This document shows, piece by piece, positions 1-12,871 of a stretch of DNA of 64,000 bases. Position 1 is the first letter of the stretch; every line of letters begins with the position of its first letter. The notes below the pieces were generated by a model. That model saw only the letters and a list, made by a program, of their open reading frames with translations, did not search any database and was not told the origin of the DNA. The translations under genes were made by a program, and so were the position numbers. The stretch lies in contig NC_079486.1 in NCBI RefSeq assembly GCF_026230105.1, positions 4,340,001 to 4,404,000 on the forward strand. Direction: 5' to 3'. The stretch is from Diorhabda sublineata. Its lineage: Eukaryota; Arthropoda; Insecta; Coleoptera; Chrysomelidae.

Positions 1-16
1 AATCCAAAAAGGCTCA
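1..16. repeat. Partial monomer at left window edge
   Basis: The window opens with the last 16 bases of a monomer (AATCCAAAAAGGCTCA), so the array continues beyond the left edge. Confidence 0.95.
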
Positions 17-274
17 CTAATGGCATTGTTTTTTCTCAACAAAACTAATCAAAAAGTGGGAGAGAATTGTTAATTGTCGAAACGGTGAAGGGAAGATGGA
101 ATTCGGTAGCTCATTTGGAAATGCCTTATGTGATTTCGACAACGCCACGTTTCGTAAAAAAAAGTCAAGTCTTCGATGCTCTGCCATTGAATGTGTCACC
201 CCCATAATAATATAATATTCGGGAAGTGTGTTTCACTATGACCTGACGGAGAGGGGAATATCCAAAAAGGCTCA

Positions 275-531
275 CTAATGACATTATTTTTTCTCAACAA
301 AACTAATCAAAAAGTGGAAGAGAATTGTTAGTTGTCGAAACGGTGAAGGGAATATGGAATTCGGTAGGTCATTTAGAAACACGTTATGTGATTCTGACAA
401 TGCCAAGTTTCGTAAAAAAAAGTCAAGTCTTCGATGCTTTGCCATTGAATGTGTCACCCCCATAATAATATAATATTCGGAAAGTGTGTTTCACTATGAT
501 TTGACGGAGAGGGAAAATCCAAAAAGGCTCA
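275..531. repeat. Chimeric monomer Q/a
   Basis: The front is Q-type (CATTATTTTTTC, TTAGTTG, GGGAATATGG, ATTTAGAAACACG). The back is a-type (GATGCTTTG at about 434-442, GAATGTG, GATTTGACGG). The change lies between roughly 384 and 438, inside a stretch where Q and a share GATTCTGACAATGCCAAG and the A-tract. It is best read as an unequal crossover product joining Q to the back of an a monomer. Confidence 0.78.
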
Positions 532-1045
532 CTAATGGCATTGTTTTTTCTCAACAAAACTAATCAAAAAGTGGGAGAGAATTGTTAATTGACGAAACGG
601 TGAAGGAAAGATGGAATTCGGTAGGTCATTTAGAAAAACGTTATGTGATTCCGACAATGCCACGTTTCGTAAAAAAAAGTCAAGTCTTCGATGCTCTGCC
701 ATTGAATGTGTCACCCCCCATAATAATATAATATTCGGAAAGTGTGTTTCACTATGACTTGACGGAGACGGGAAAATCCAAAAAGTCTCACTAATGACAT
801 TTTTTCCTAAAAAAACTAATCAAAAAGTGGAAGAGAATTGTTAGTTGTCGAAACGGTGAAGGAAATATGGAATTCGGTAGGTCATTTGGAAACGCCTCAT
901 GTGATCCCGACAATGCCAAGTTTCGTAAAAAAAAGTCAAGTCTTCGATGCTCTGCCATTGAATGTGTCACCCCCATAATAATATAATATTCGGAAAGTGT
1001 GTTTCACTATGACTTGACGGAGACGAGAAAATCCAAAAAGGCTCA

Positions 1046-1302
1046 CTAATGGCATTGTTTTTTCTCAACAAAACTAATCAAAAAGTGGGAGAGAATTGTT
1101 AATTGTCGAAACGGTGAAGGGAAGATGGAATTCGGTAGCTCATTTGGAAATGCCTTATGTGATTTCGACAACGCCACGTTTCGTAAAAAAAAGTCAAGTC
1201 TTCGATGCTCTGCCATTGAAAGTGTCACCCCCATAATAATATAATATTCGGAAAGTGTGTTTCACTATGACATGACGGAGAGGGAAAATCCAAAAAGGCT
1301 CA
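1046..1302. repeat. Chimeric monomer P/d
   Basis: The front is P-type (AGCTC, TTTCGACAACGCCACG). The back is d-type (ATTGAAAGTG, TTCGGAAAG, GACATGACGGAGAGGG) and leads directly into an a monomer at 1303. The switch lies between about 1180 and 1218. Elsewhere P is followed by Q through a TTCGGGAAG and AATATCC tail, so this monomer is where a P-Q-T run was replaced by the d-to-a junction. Confidence 0.78.
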
Positions 1303-3358
1303 CTAATGGCATTGTTTTTTCTCAACAAAACTAATCAAAAAGTGGGAGAGAATTGTTAATTGTCGAAACGGTGAAGGGAAGATGGAATTCGGTAGCTCAT
1401 TTGGAAATGCCTTATGTGATTCTGACAATGCCAAGTTTCGTAAAAAAAAGTCAAGTCTTCGATGCTTTGCCATTGAATGTGTCACCCCCATAATAATATA
1501 ATATTCGGAAAGTGTGTTTCACTATGATTTGACGGAGAGGGAAAATCCAAAAAGGCTCACTAATGGCATTGTTTTTTCTCAACAAAACTAATCAAAAAGT
1601 GGGAGAGAATTGTTAATTGTCGAAACGGTGAAGGAAAGATGGAATTCGGTAGGTCATTTAGAAAAACGTTATGTGATTCCGACAATGCTACGTTTCGTAA
1701 AAAAAAGTCAAGTCTTCGATGCTCTGCCATTGAATGTGTCACCCCCCATAATAATATAATATTCGGAAAGTGTGTTTCACTATGACTTGACGGAGACGGG
1801 AAAATCCAAAAAGTCTCACTAATGACATTTTTTCCTAAAAAAACTAATCAAAAAGTGGAAGAGAATTGTTAGTTGTCGAAACGGTGAAGGAAATATGGAA
1901 TTCGGTAGGTCATTTGGAAACGCCTCATGTGATTCCGACAATGCCAAGTTTCGTAAAAAAAAGTCAAGTCTTCGATGCTCTGCCATTGAATGTGTCACCC
2001 CCATAATAATATAATATTCGGAAAGTGTGTTTCACTATGACTTGACGGAGACGAGAAAATCCAAAAAGGCTCACTAATGGCATTGTTTTTTCTCAACAAA
2101 ACTAATCAAAAAGTGGGAGAGAATTGTTAATTGTCGAAACGGTGAAGGGAATATGGAATTCGGTAGGTCATTTAGAAACACGTTATGTGATTCTGACAAT
2201 GCCAAGTTTCGTAAAAAAAAGTCAAGTCTTCGATGCTCTGCCATTGAAAGTGTCACCCCCATAATAATATAATATTCGGAAAGTGTGTTTCACTATGACA
2301 TGACGGAGAGGGAAAATCCAAAAAGGCTCACTAATGGCATTGTTTTTTCTCAACAAAACTAATCAAAAAGTGGGAGAGAATTGTTAATTGTCGAAACGGT
2401 GAAGGGAAGATGGAATTCGGTAGCTCATTTGGAAATGCCTTATGTGATTCTGACAATGCCAAGTTTCGTAAAAAAAAGTCAAGTCTTCGATGCTTTGCCA
2501 TTGAATGTGTCACCCCCATAATAATATAATATTCGGAAAGTGTGTTTCACTATGATTTGACGGAGAGGGAAAATCCAAAAAGGCTCACTAATGGCATTGT
2601 TTTTTCTCAACAAAACTAATCAAAAAGTGGGAGAGAATTGTTAATTGTCGAAACGGTGAAGGAAAGATGGAATTCGGTAGGTCATTTAGAAAAACGTTAT
2701 GTGATTCCGACAATGCTACGTTTCGTAAAAAAAAGTCAAGTCTTCGATGCTCTGCCATTGAATGTGTCACCCCCCATAATAATATAATATTCGGAAAGTG
2801 TGTTTCACTATGACTTGACGGAGACGGGAAAATCCAAAAAGTCTCACTAATGACATTTTTTCCTAAAAAAACTAATCAAAAAGTGGAAGAGAATTGTTAG
2901 TTGTCGAAACGGTGAAGGAAATATGGAATTCGGTAGGTCATTTGGAAACGCCTCATGTGATTCCGACAATGCCAAGTTTCGTAAAAAAAAGTCAAGTCTT
3001 CGATGCTCTGCCATTGAATGTGTCACCCCCATAATAATATAATATTCGGAAAGTGTGTTTCACTATGACTTGACGGAGACGAGAAAATCCAAAAAGGCTC
3101 ACTAATGGCATTGTTTTTTCTCAACAAAACTAATCAAAAAGTGGGAGAGAATTGTTAATTGTCGAAACGGTGAAGGGAATATGGAATTCGGTAGGTCATT
3201 TAGAAACACGTTATGTGATTCTGACAATGCCAAGTTTCGTAAAAAAAAGTCAAGTCTTCGATGCTCTGCCATTGAAAGTGTCACCCCCATAATAATATAA
3301 TATTCGGAAAGTGTGTTTCACTATGACATGACGGAGAGGGAAAATCCAAAAAGGCTCA
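1303..3358. repeat. Two tandem copies of the 1028 bp four-monomer unit a-b-c-d
   Basis: Monomers start at 1303 a, 1560 b, 1819 c, 2074 d, then 2331 a, 2588 b, 2847 c, 3102 d. The spacings are 257, 259, 255 and 257 bp in both units. Both copies carry the same b variant (AATGCTACG), six C in b, and the same d tail (GAAAGTG, GACATGACGG), and they look essentially identical by eye. The same four-monomer unit recurs at 6702, 7730, 9271, 10299, 13126 and 22358. Confidence 0.93.
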
Positions 3359-6300
3359 CTAATGGCATTGTTTTTTCTCAACAAAACTAATCAAAAAGTG
3401 GGAGAGAATTGTTAATTGTCGAAACGGTGAAGGGAAGATGGAATTCGGTAGCTCATTTGGAAATGCCTTATGTGATTCTGACAATGCCAAGTTTCGTAAA
3501 AAAAAGTCAAGTCTTCGATGCTTTGCCATTGAATGTGTCACCCCCATAATAATATAATATTCGGAAAGTGTGTTTCACTATGATTTGACGGAGAGGGAAA
3601 ATCCAAAAAGGCTCACTAATGGCATTGTTTTTTCTCAACAAAACTAATCAAAAAGTGGGAGAGAATTGTTAATTGACGAAACGGTGAAGGAAAGATGGAA
3701 TTCGGTAGGTCATTTAGAAAAACGTTATGTGATTCCGACAATGCCACGTTTCGTAAAAAAAAGTCAAGTCTTCGATGCTCTGCCATTGAATGTGTCACCC
3801 CCCATAATAATATAATATTCGGAAAGTGTGTTTCACTATGACTTGACGGAGACGGGAAAATCCAAAAAGTCTCACTAATGACATTTTTTCCTAAAAAAAC
3901 TAATCAAAAAGTGGAAGAGAATTGTTAGTTGTCGAAACGGTGAAGGAAATATGGAATTCGGTAGGTCATTTGGAAACGCCTCATGTGATCCCGACAATGC
4001 CAAGTTTCGTAAAAAAAAGTCAAGTCTTCGATGCTCTGCCATTGAATGTGTCACCCCCATAATAATATAATATTCGGAAAGTGTGTTTCACTATGACTTG
4101 ACGGAGACGAGAAAATCCAAAAAGGCTCACTAATGGCATTGTTTTTTCTCAACAAAACTAATCAAAAAGTGGGAGAGAATTGTTAATTGTCGAAACGGTG
4201 AAGGGAAGATGGAATTCGGTAGCTCATTTGGAAATGCCTTATGTGATTTCGACAACGCCACGTTTCGTAAAAAAAAGTCAAGTCTTCGATGCTCTGCCAT
4301 TGAATGTGTCACCCCCATAATAATATAATATTCGGGAAGTGTGTTTCACTATGACCTGACGGAGAGGGGAATATCCAAAAAGGCTCACTAATGACATTAT
4401 TTTTTCTCAACAAAACTAATCAAAAAGTGGAAGAGAATTGTTAGTTGTCGAAACGGTGAAGGGAATATGGAATTCGGTAGGTCATTTAGAAACACGTTAT
4501 GTGATTCTGACAATGCCAAGTTTCGTAAAAAAAAGTCAAGTCTTCGATGCTCTGCCATTGAAAGTGTCACCCCCATAATAATATAATATTCGGAAAGTGT
4601 GTTTCACTATGACTTGACGGAGAGGGAAAATCCAAAAAGGCTCACTAATGACATTATTTTTTCTCAACAAAACTAATCAAAACGTGGAGGAGAATTGTTA
4701 TTTGTCGAAACGGTGAAGGGAAGATGGAATTCGGTAGGTCATTTAGAAAAACGTTATGTGATTCCGACTATGCCACGTTTCGTAAAAAAAAAGTCAAGTC
4801 TTCGATGCTCTGCCATTGAAAGTGTCACCCCCATAATAATATAATATTCGGAAAGTGTGTTTCACTATGACATGACGGAGAGGGAAAATCCAAAAAGGCT
4901 CACTAATGGCATTGTTTTTTCTCAACAAAACTAATCAAAAAGTGGGAGAGAATTGTTAATTGTCGAAACGGTGAAGGGAAGATGGAATTCGGTAGCTCAT
5001 TTGGAAATGCCTTATGTGATTCTGACAATGCCAAGTTTCGTAAAAAAAAGTCAAGTCTTCGATGCTTTGCCATTGAATGTGTCACCCCCATAATAATATA
5101 ATATTCGGAAAGTGTGTTTCACTATGATTTGACGGAGAGGGAAAATCCAAAAAGGCTCACTAATGGCATTGTTTTTTCTCAACAAAACTAATCAAAAAGT
5201 GGGAGAGAATTGTTAATTGACGAAACGGTGAAGGAAAGATGGAATTCGGTAGGTCATTTAGAAAAACGTTATGTGATTCCGACAATGCCACGTTTCGTAA
5301 AAAAAAGTCAAGTCTTCGATGCTCTGCCATTGAATGTGTCACCCCCCATAATAATATAATATTCGGAAAGTGTGTTTCACTATGACTTGACGGAGACGGG
5401 AAAATCCAAAAAGTCTCACTAATGACATTTTTTCCTAAAAAAACTAATCAAAAAGTGGAAGAGAATTGTTAGTTGTCGAAACGGTGAAGGAAATATGGAA
5501 TTCGGTAGGTCATTTGGAAACGCCTCATGTGATCCCGACAATGCCAAGTTTCGTAAAAAAAAGTCAAGTCTTCGATGCTCTGCCATTGAATGTGTCACCC
5601 CCATAATAATATAATATTCGGAAAGTGTGTTTCACTATGACTTGACGGAGACGAGAAAATCCAAAAAGGCTCACTAATGGCATTGTTTTTTCTCAACAAA
5701 ACTAATCAAAAAGTGGGAGAGAATTGTTAATTGTCGAAACGGTGAAGGGAAGATGGAATTCGGTAGCTCATTTGGAAATGCCTTATGTGATTTCGACAAC
5801 GCCACGTTTCGTAAAAAAAAGTCAAGTCTTCGATGCTCTGCCATTGAATGTGTCACCCCCATAATAATATAATATTCGGGAAGTGTGTTTCACTATGACC
5901 TGACGGAGAGGGGAATATCCAAAAAGGCTCACTAATGACATTATTTTTTCTCAACAAAACTAATCAAAAAGTGGAAGAGAATTGTTAGTTGTCGAAACGG
6001 TGAAGGGAATATGGAATTCGGTAGGTCATTTAGAAACACGTTATGTGATTCTGACAATGCCAAGTTTCGTAAAAAAAAGTCAAGTCTTCGATGCTCTGCC
6101 ATTGAAAGTGTCACCCCCATAATAATATAATATTCGGAAAGTGTGTTTCACTATGACTTGACGGAGAGGGAAAATCCAAAAAGGCTCACTAATGACATTA
6201 TTTTTTCTCAACAAAACTAATCAAAACGTGGAGGAGAATTGTTATTTGTCGAAACGGTGAAGGGAAGATGGAATTCGGTAGGTCATTTAGAAAAACGTTA

Positions 6301-6447
6301 TGTGATTCCGACTATGCCACGTTTCGTAAAAAAAAAGTCAAGTCTTCGATTCTCTGCCATTGAATGTGTCACCCCCATAATAATATAATATTCGGAAAGT
6401 GTGTTTCACTATGACTTGACGAAGAGGGGAAAATCCAGAAAGGCTCA
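3359..6447. repeat. Two tandem copies of a six-monomer unit a-b-c-P-Q-T (1544/1545 bp)
   Basis: Unit 1 starts at 3359 a, 3616 b, 3875 c, 4130 P, 4388 Q, 4645 T. Unit 2 starts at 4903, 5160, 5419, 5674, 5932 and 6189. Both share the linked variants AATTGACG in b and GATCCC in c. They differ at the end. The first T carries a d-type back (GATGCTCTG, GAAAGTG, GACATGACGG) and leads to a. The second T has the usual back (GATTCTC, GACGAAGAGGGG, CCAGAAAGG) and leads to c'. The first T is therefore probably a T/d chimera made at the duplication junction. Confidence 0.9.
4645..4902. repeat. Chimeric monomer T/d
   Basis: The front is T-type (AAAACGTGG, GTTATTTG, GACTATGCCACG, nine A). The back is d-type (GATGCTCTG, GAAAGTG, GACATGACGG). 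The change falls just after the A-tract, between about 4793 and 4822. The a monomer that follows at 4903 is the usual partner of a d tail. Confidence 0.72.
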
Positions 6448-9016
6448 CTAATGACATTTTTTCCTAAAAAAACTAATCAAAAAGTGGAAGAGAATTGTTA
6501 GTTGTCGAAACGGTGAAGGAAATATGGAATTCGGTAGGTCATTTGGAAACGCCTCATGTGATTCCGACAATGCCAAGTTTCGTAAAAAAAAGTCAAGTCT
6601 TCGATGCTCTGCCATTGAAAGTGTCACCCCCATAATAATATAATATTCGGAAAGTGTGTTTCACTATGACATGACGGAGAGGGAAAATCCAAAAAGGCTC
6701 ACTAATGGCATTGTTTTTTCTCAACAAAACTAATCAAAAAGTGGGAGAGAATTGTTAATTGTCGAAACGGTGAAGGGAAGATGGAATTCGGTAGCTCATT
6801 TGGAAATGCCTTATGTGATTCTGACAATGCCAAGTTTCGTAAAAAAAAGTCAAGTCTTCGATGCTTTGCCATTGAATGTGTCACCCCCATAATAATATAA
6901 TATTCGGAAAGTGTGTTTCACTATGATTTGACGGAGAGGGAAAATCCAAAAAGGCTCACTAATGGCATTGTTTTTTCTCAACAAAACTAATCAAAAAGTG
7001 GGAGAGAATTGTTAATTGTCGAAACGGTGAAGGAAAGATGGAATTCGGTAGGTCATTTAGAAAAACGTTATGTGATTCCGACAATGCCACGTTTCGTAAA
7101 AAAAAGTCAAGTCTTCGATGCTCTGCCATTGAATGTGTCACCCCCCCTAATAATATAATATTCGGAAAGTGTGTTTCACTATGACTTGACGGAGACGGGA
7201 AAATCCAAAAAGTCTCACTAATGACATTTTTTCCTAAAAAAACTAATCAAAAAGTGGAAGAGAATTGTTAGTTGTCGAAACGGTGAAGGAAATATGGAAT
7301 TCGGTAGGTCATTTGGAAACGCCTCATGTGATTCCGACAATGCCAAGTTTCGTAAAAAAAAGTCAAGTCTTCGATGCTCTGCCATTGAATGTGTCACCCC
7401 CATAATAATATAATATTCGGAAAGTGTGTTTCACTATGACTTGACGGAGACGAGAAAATCCAAAAAGGCTCACTAATGGCATTGTTTTTTCTCAACAAAA
7501 CTAATCAAAAAGTGGGAGAGAATTGTTAATTGTCGAAACGGTGAAGGGAATATGGAATTCGGTAGGTCATTTAGAAACACGTTATGTGATTCTGACAATG
7601 CCAAGTTTCGTAAAAAAAAGTCAAGTCTTCGATGCTCTGCCATTGAAAGTGTCACCCCCATAATAATATAATATTCGGAAAGTGTGTTTCACTATGACAT
7701 GACGGAGAGGGAAAATCCAAAAAGGCTCACTAATGGCATTGTTTTTTCTCAACAAAACTAATCAAAAAGTGGGAGAGAATTGTTAATTGTCGAAACGGTG
7801 AAGGGAAGATGGAATTCGGTAGCTCATTTGGAAATGCCTTATGTGATTCTGACAATGCCAAGTTTCGTAAAAAAAAGTCAAGTCTTCGATGCTTTGCCAT
7901 TGAATGTGTCACCCCCATAATAATATAATATTCGGAAAGTGTGTTTCACTATGATTTGACGGAGAGGGAAAATCCAAAAAGGCTCACTAATGGCATTGTT
8001 TTTTCTCAACAAAACTAATCAAAAAGTGGGAGAGAATTGTTAATTGTCGAAACGGTGAAGGAAAGATGGAATTCGGTAGGTCATTTAGAAAAACGTTATG
8101 TGATTCCGACAATGCTACGTTTCGTAAAAAAAAGTCAAGTCTTCGATGCTCTGCCATTGAATGTGTCACCCCCCATAATAATATAATATTCGGAAAGTGT
8201 GTTTCACTATGACTTGACGGAGACGGGAAAATCCAAAAAGTCTCACTAATGACATTTTTTCCTAAAAAAACTAATCAAAAAGTGGAAGAGAATTGTTAGT
8301 TGTCGAAACGGTGAAGGAAATATGGAATTCGGTAGGTCATTTGGAAACGCCTCATGTGATTCCGACAATGCCAAGTTTCGTAAAAAAAAGTCAAGTCTTC
8401 GATGCTCTGCCATTGAATGTGTCACCCCCATAATAATATAATATTCGGAAAGTGTGTTTCACTATGACTTGACGGAGACGAGAAAATCCAAAAAGGCTCA
8501 CTAATGGCATTGTTTTTTCTCAACAAAACTAATCAAAAAGTGGGAGAGAATTGTTAATTGTCGAAACGGTGAAGGGAATATGGAATTCGGTAGGTCATTT
8601 AGAAACACGTTATGTGATTCTGACAATGCCAAGTTTCGTAAAAAAAAGTCAAGTCTTCGATGCTCTGCCATTGAAAGTGTCACCCCCATAATAATATAAT
8701 ATTCGGAAAGTGTGTTTCACTATGACATGACGGAGAGGGAAAATCCAAAAAGGCTCACTAATGGCATTGTTTTTTCTCAACAAAACTAATCAAAAAGTGG
8801 GAGAGAATTGTTAATTGTCGAAACGGTGAAGGGAAGATGGAATTCGGTAGCTCATTTGGAAATGCCTTATGTGATTCTGACAATGCCAAGTTTCGTAAAA
8901 AAAAAGTCAAGTCTTCGATTCTCTGCCATTGAATGTGTCACCCCCATAATAATATAATATTCGGAAAGTGTGTTTCACTATGACTTGACGAAGAGGGGAA
9001 AATCCAGAAAGGCTCA
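6448..9016. repeat. Ten-monomer unit c'-a-b-c-d-a-b-c-d-a/T (2569 bp)
   Basis: Monomers start at 6448 c', 6702 a, 6959 b, 7218 c, 7473 d, 7730 a, 7987 b, 8246 c, 8501 d and 8758 a/T. The next block begins again with c' at 9017, a shift of exactly 2569 bp, and repeats the first nine monomers in the same order. The first b of each block has an unusual seven-C run with CCTAATAAT (near 7141 and 9710), and the second b has AATGCTACG. These private marks show that the blocks are copies of one ancestral unit. Confidence 0.88.
8758..9016. repeat. Chimeric monomer a/T
   Basis: The front is a-type (AGCTCATTTGGAAATGCC, GATTCTGACAATGCCAAG). The back is T-type (nine A, GATTCTCTG, GACGAAGAGGGG, CCAGAAAGG). 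The switch lies within about 8889-8920, at the A-tract. It bypasses b-c-P-Q and brings a directly onto the T-to-c' junction, closing the 2569 bp unit. Confidence 0.8.
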
Positions 9017-12000
9017 CTAATGACATTTTTTCCTAAAAAAACTAATCAAAAAGTGGAAGAGAATTGTTAGTTGTCGAAACGGTGAAGGAAATATGGAATT
9101 CGGTAGGTCATTTGGAAACGCCTCATGTGATTCCGACAATGCCAAGTTTCGTAAAAAAAAGTCAAGTCTTCGATGCTCTGCCATTGAAAGTGTCACCCCC
9201 ATAATAATATAATATTCGGAAAGTGTGTTTCACTATGACATGACGGAGAGGGAAAATCCAAAAAGGCTCACTAATGGCATTGTTTTTTCTCAACAAAACT
9301 AATCAAAAAGTGGGAGAGAATTGTTAATTGTCGAAACGGTGAAGGGAAGATGGAATTCGGTAGCTCATTTGGAAATGCCTTATGTGATTCTGACAATGCC
9401 AAGTTTCGTAAAAAAAAGTCAAGTCTTCGATGCTTTGCCATTGAATGTGTCACCCCCATAATAATATAATATTCGGAAAGTGTGTTTCACTATGATTTGA
9501 CGGAGAGGGAAAATCCAAAAAGGCTCACTAATGGCATTGTTTTTTCTCAACAAAACTAATCAAAAAGTGGGAGAGAATTGTTAATTGTCGAAACGGTGAA
9601 GGAAAGATGGAATTCGGTAGGTCATTTAGAAAAACGTTATGTGATTCCGACAATGCCACGTTTCGTAAAAAAAAGTCAAGTCTTCGATGCTCTGCCATTG
9701 AATGTGTCACCCCCCCTAATAATATAATATTCGGAAAGTGTGTTTCACTATGACTTGACGGAGACGGGAAAATCCAAAAAGTCTCACTAATGACATTTTT
9801 TCCTAAAAAAACTAATCAAAAAGTGGAAGAGAATTGTTAGTTGTCGAAACGGTGAAGGAAATATGGAATTCGGTAGGTCATTTGGAAACGCCTCATGTGA
9901 TTCCGACAATGCCAAGTTTCGTAAAAAAAAGTCAAGTCTTCGATGCTCTGCCATTGAATGTGTCACCCCCATAATAATATAATATTCGGAAAGTGTGTTT
10001 CACTATGACTTGACGGAGACGAGAAAATCCAAAAAGGCTCACTAATGGCATTGTTTTTTCTCAACAAAACTAATCAAAAAGTGGGAGAGAATTGTTAATT
10101 GTCGAAACGGTGAAGGGAATATGGAATTCGGTAGGTCATTTAGAAACACGTTATGTGATTCTGACAATGCCAAGTTTCGTAAAAAAAAGTCAAGTCTTCG
10201 ATGCTCTGCCATTGAAAGTGTCACCCCCATAATAATATAATATTCGGAAAGTGTGTTTCACTATGACATGACGGAGAGGGAAAATCCAAAAAGGCTCACT
10301 AATGGCATTGTTTTTTCTCAACAAAACTAATCAAAAAGTGGGAGAGAATTGTTAATTGTCGAAACGGTGAAGGGAAGATGGAATTCGGTAGCTCATTTGG
10401 AAATGCCTTATGTGATTCTGACAATGCCAAGTTTCGTAAAAAAAAGTCAAGTCTTCGATGCTTTGCCATTGAATGTGTCACCCCCATAATAATATAATAT
10501 TCGGAAAGTGTGTTTCACTATGATTTGACGGAGAGGGAAAATCCAAAAAGGCTCACTAATGGCATTGTTTTTTCTCAACAAAACTAATCAAAAAGTGGGA
10601 GAGAATTGTTAATTGTCGAAACGGTGAAGGAAAGATGGAATTCGGTAGGTCATTTAGAAAAACGTTATGTGATTCCGACAATGCTACGTTTCGTAAAAAA
10701 AAGTCAAGTCTTCGATGCTCTGCCATTGAATGTGTCACCCCCCATAATAATATAATATTCGGAAAGTGTGTTTCACTATGACTTGACGGAGACGGGAAAA
10801 TCCAAAAAGTCTCACTAATGACATTTTTTCCTAAAAAAACTAATCAAAAAGTGGAAGAGAATTGTTAGTTGTCGAAACGGTGAAGGAAATATGGAATTCG
10901 GTAGGTCATTTGGAAACGCCTCATGTGATTCCGACAATGCCAAGTTTCGTAAAAAAAAGTCAAGTCTTCGATGCTCTGCCATTGAATGTGTCACCCCCAT
11001 AATAATATAATATTCGGAAAGTGTGTTTCACTATGACTTGACGGAGACGAGAAAATCCAAAAAGGCTCACTAATGGCATTGTTTTTTCTCAACAAAACTA
11101 ATCAAAAAGTGGGAGAGAATTGTTAATTGTCGAAACGGTGAAGGGAATATGGAATTCGGTAGGTCATTTAGAAACACGTTATGTGATTCTGACAATGCCA
11201 AGTTTCGTAAAAAAAAGTCAAGTCTTCGATGCTCTGCCATTGAAAGTGTCACCCCCATAATAATATAATATTCGGAAAGTGTGTTTCACTATGACATGAC
11301 GGAGAGGGAAAATCCAAAAAGGCTCACTAATGGCATTGTTTTTTCTCAACAAAACTAATCAAAAAGTGGGAGAGAATTGTTAATTGTCGAAACGGTGAAG
11401 GGAAGATGGAATTCGGTAGCTCATTTGGAAATGCCTTATGTGATTCTGACAATGCCAAGTTTCGTAAAAAAAAGTCAAGTCTTCGATGCTTTGCCATTGA
11501 ATGTGTCACCCCCATAATAATATAATATTCGGAAAGTGTGTTTCACTATGATTTGACGGAGAGGGAAAATCCAAAAAGGCTCACTAATGGCATTGTTTTT
11601 TCTCAACAAAACTAATCAAAAAGTGGGAGAGAATTGTTAATTGACGAAACGGTGAAGGAAAGATGGAATTCGGTAGGTCATTTAGAAAAACGTTATGTGA
11701 TTCCGACAATGCCACGTTTCGTAAAAAAAAGTCAAGTCTTCGATGCTCTGCCATTGAATGTGTCACCCCCCATAATAATATAATATTCGGAAAGTGTGTT
11801 TCACTATGACTTGACGTAGACGGGAAAATCCAAAAAGTCTCACTAATGACATTTTTTCCTAAAAAAACTAATCAAAAAGTGGAAGAGAATTGTTAGTTGT
11901 CGAAACGGTGAAGGAAATATGGAATTCGGTAGGTCATTTGGAAACGCCTCATGTGATCCCTACAATGCCAAGTTTCGTAAAAAAAAGTCAAGTCTTCGAT

Positions 12001-12871
12001 GCTCTGCCATTGAATGTGTCACCCCCATAATAATATAATATTCGGAAAGTGTGTTTCACTATGACTTGACGGAGACGAGAAAATCCAAAAAGGCTCACTA
12101 ATGGCATTGTTTTTTCTCAACAAAACTAATCAAAAAGTGGGAGAGAATTGTTAATTGTCGAAACGGTGAAGGGAGGATGGAATTCGGTAGCTCATTTGGA
12201 AATGCCTTATGTGATTTCGACAACGCCACGTTTCGTAAAAAAAAGTCAAGTCTTCGATGCTCTGCCATTGAATGTGTCACCCCCATAATAATATAATATT
12301 CGGGAAGTGTGTTTCACTATGACCTGACGGAGAGGGGAATATCCAAAAAGGCTCACTAATGACATTATTTTTTCTCAACAAAACTAATCAAAAAGTGGAA
12401 GAGAATTGTTAGTTGTCGAAACGGTGAAGGGAATATGGAATTCGGTAGGTCATTTAGAAACACGTTATGTGATTCTGACAATGCCAAGTTTCGTAAAAAA
12501 AAGTCAAGTCTTCGATGCTCTGCCATTGAAAGTGTCACCCCCATAATAATATCATATTCGGAAAGTGTGTTTCACTATGACTTGACGGAGAGGGAAAATC
12601 CAAAAAGGCTCACTAATGACATTATTTTTTCTCAACAAAACTAATCAAAACGTGGAGGAGAATTGTTATTTGTCGAAACGGTGAAGGGAAGATGGAATTC
12701 GGTAGGTCATTTAGAAAAACGTTATGTGATTCCGACTATGCCACGTTTCGTAAAAAAAAAGTCAAGTCTTCGATTCTCTGCCATTGAATGTGTCACCCCC
12801 ATAATAATATAATATTCGGAAAGTGTGTTTCACTATGACTTGACGAAGAGGGGAAAATCCAGAAAGGCTCA
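9017..12871. repeat. Fifteen-monomer block c'-(abcd)x2-abc-PQT (3855 bp)
   Basis: Monomers start at 9017 c', 9271 a, 9528 b, 9787 c, 10042 d, 10299 a, 10556 b, 10815 c, 11070 d, 11327 a, 11584 b, 11843 c, 12098 P, 12356 Q and 12613 T. The first nine repeat the block at 6448 with a 2569 bp shift. The last six match the a-b-c-P-Q-T unit at 3359 and 4903, including AATTGACG in b and a GATCCC-type c (here GATCCCTAC). A single change in the Q spacer (ATATCATATT near 12551) removes a stop and creates a chance 69-codon plus-strand frame. Confidence 0.88.

Larger units (their letters stand above)
17..1302. repeat. Left-edge block: P, Q/a, b, c, P/d
   Basis: There are five monomers, starting at 17, 275, 532, 791 and 1046. 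The first is a full P monomer with TTTCGACAACGCC and TTCGGGAAG. The second is a Q/a chimera and the fifth a P/d chimera (see their own entries). The b at 532 carries the variant AATTGACG and the c at 791 carries GATCCC. That pair recurs before P at 3616/3875, 5160/5419 and 11584/11843, which links this block to the a-b-c-P-Q-T units further right. Confidence 0.88.

Noticed and set aside
17..205. Recurring minus-strand frames of 60-62 codons (over 150 copies across the window) as a gene family
   Set aside because: They are copies of the satellite monomer itself. Many neighbouring monomers lose the frame by simple indels or stops, no promoter or ribosome-binding context differs from the repeat, and nothing indicates codon-level selection.
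12435..12644. Plus-strand frame of 69 codons
   Set aside because: It exists only because a single base change (ATATCATATT near 12551) removes a stop in one Q monomer. The same region in other Q monomers is closed.
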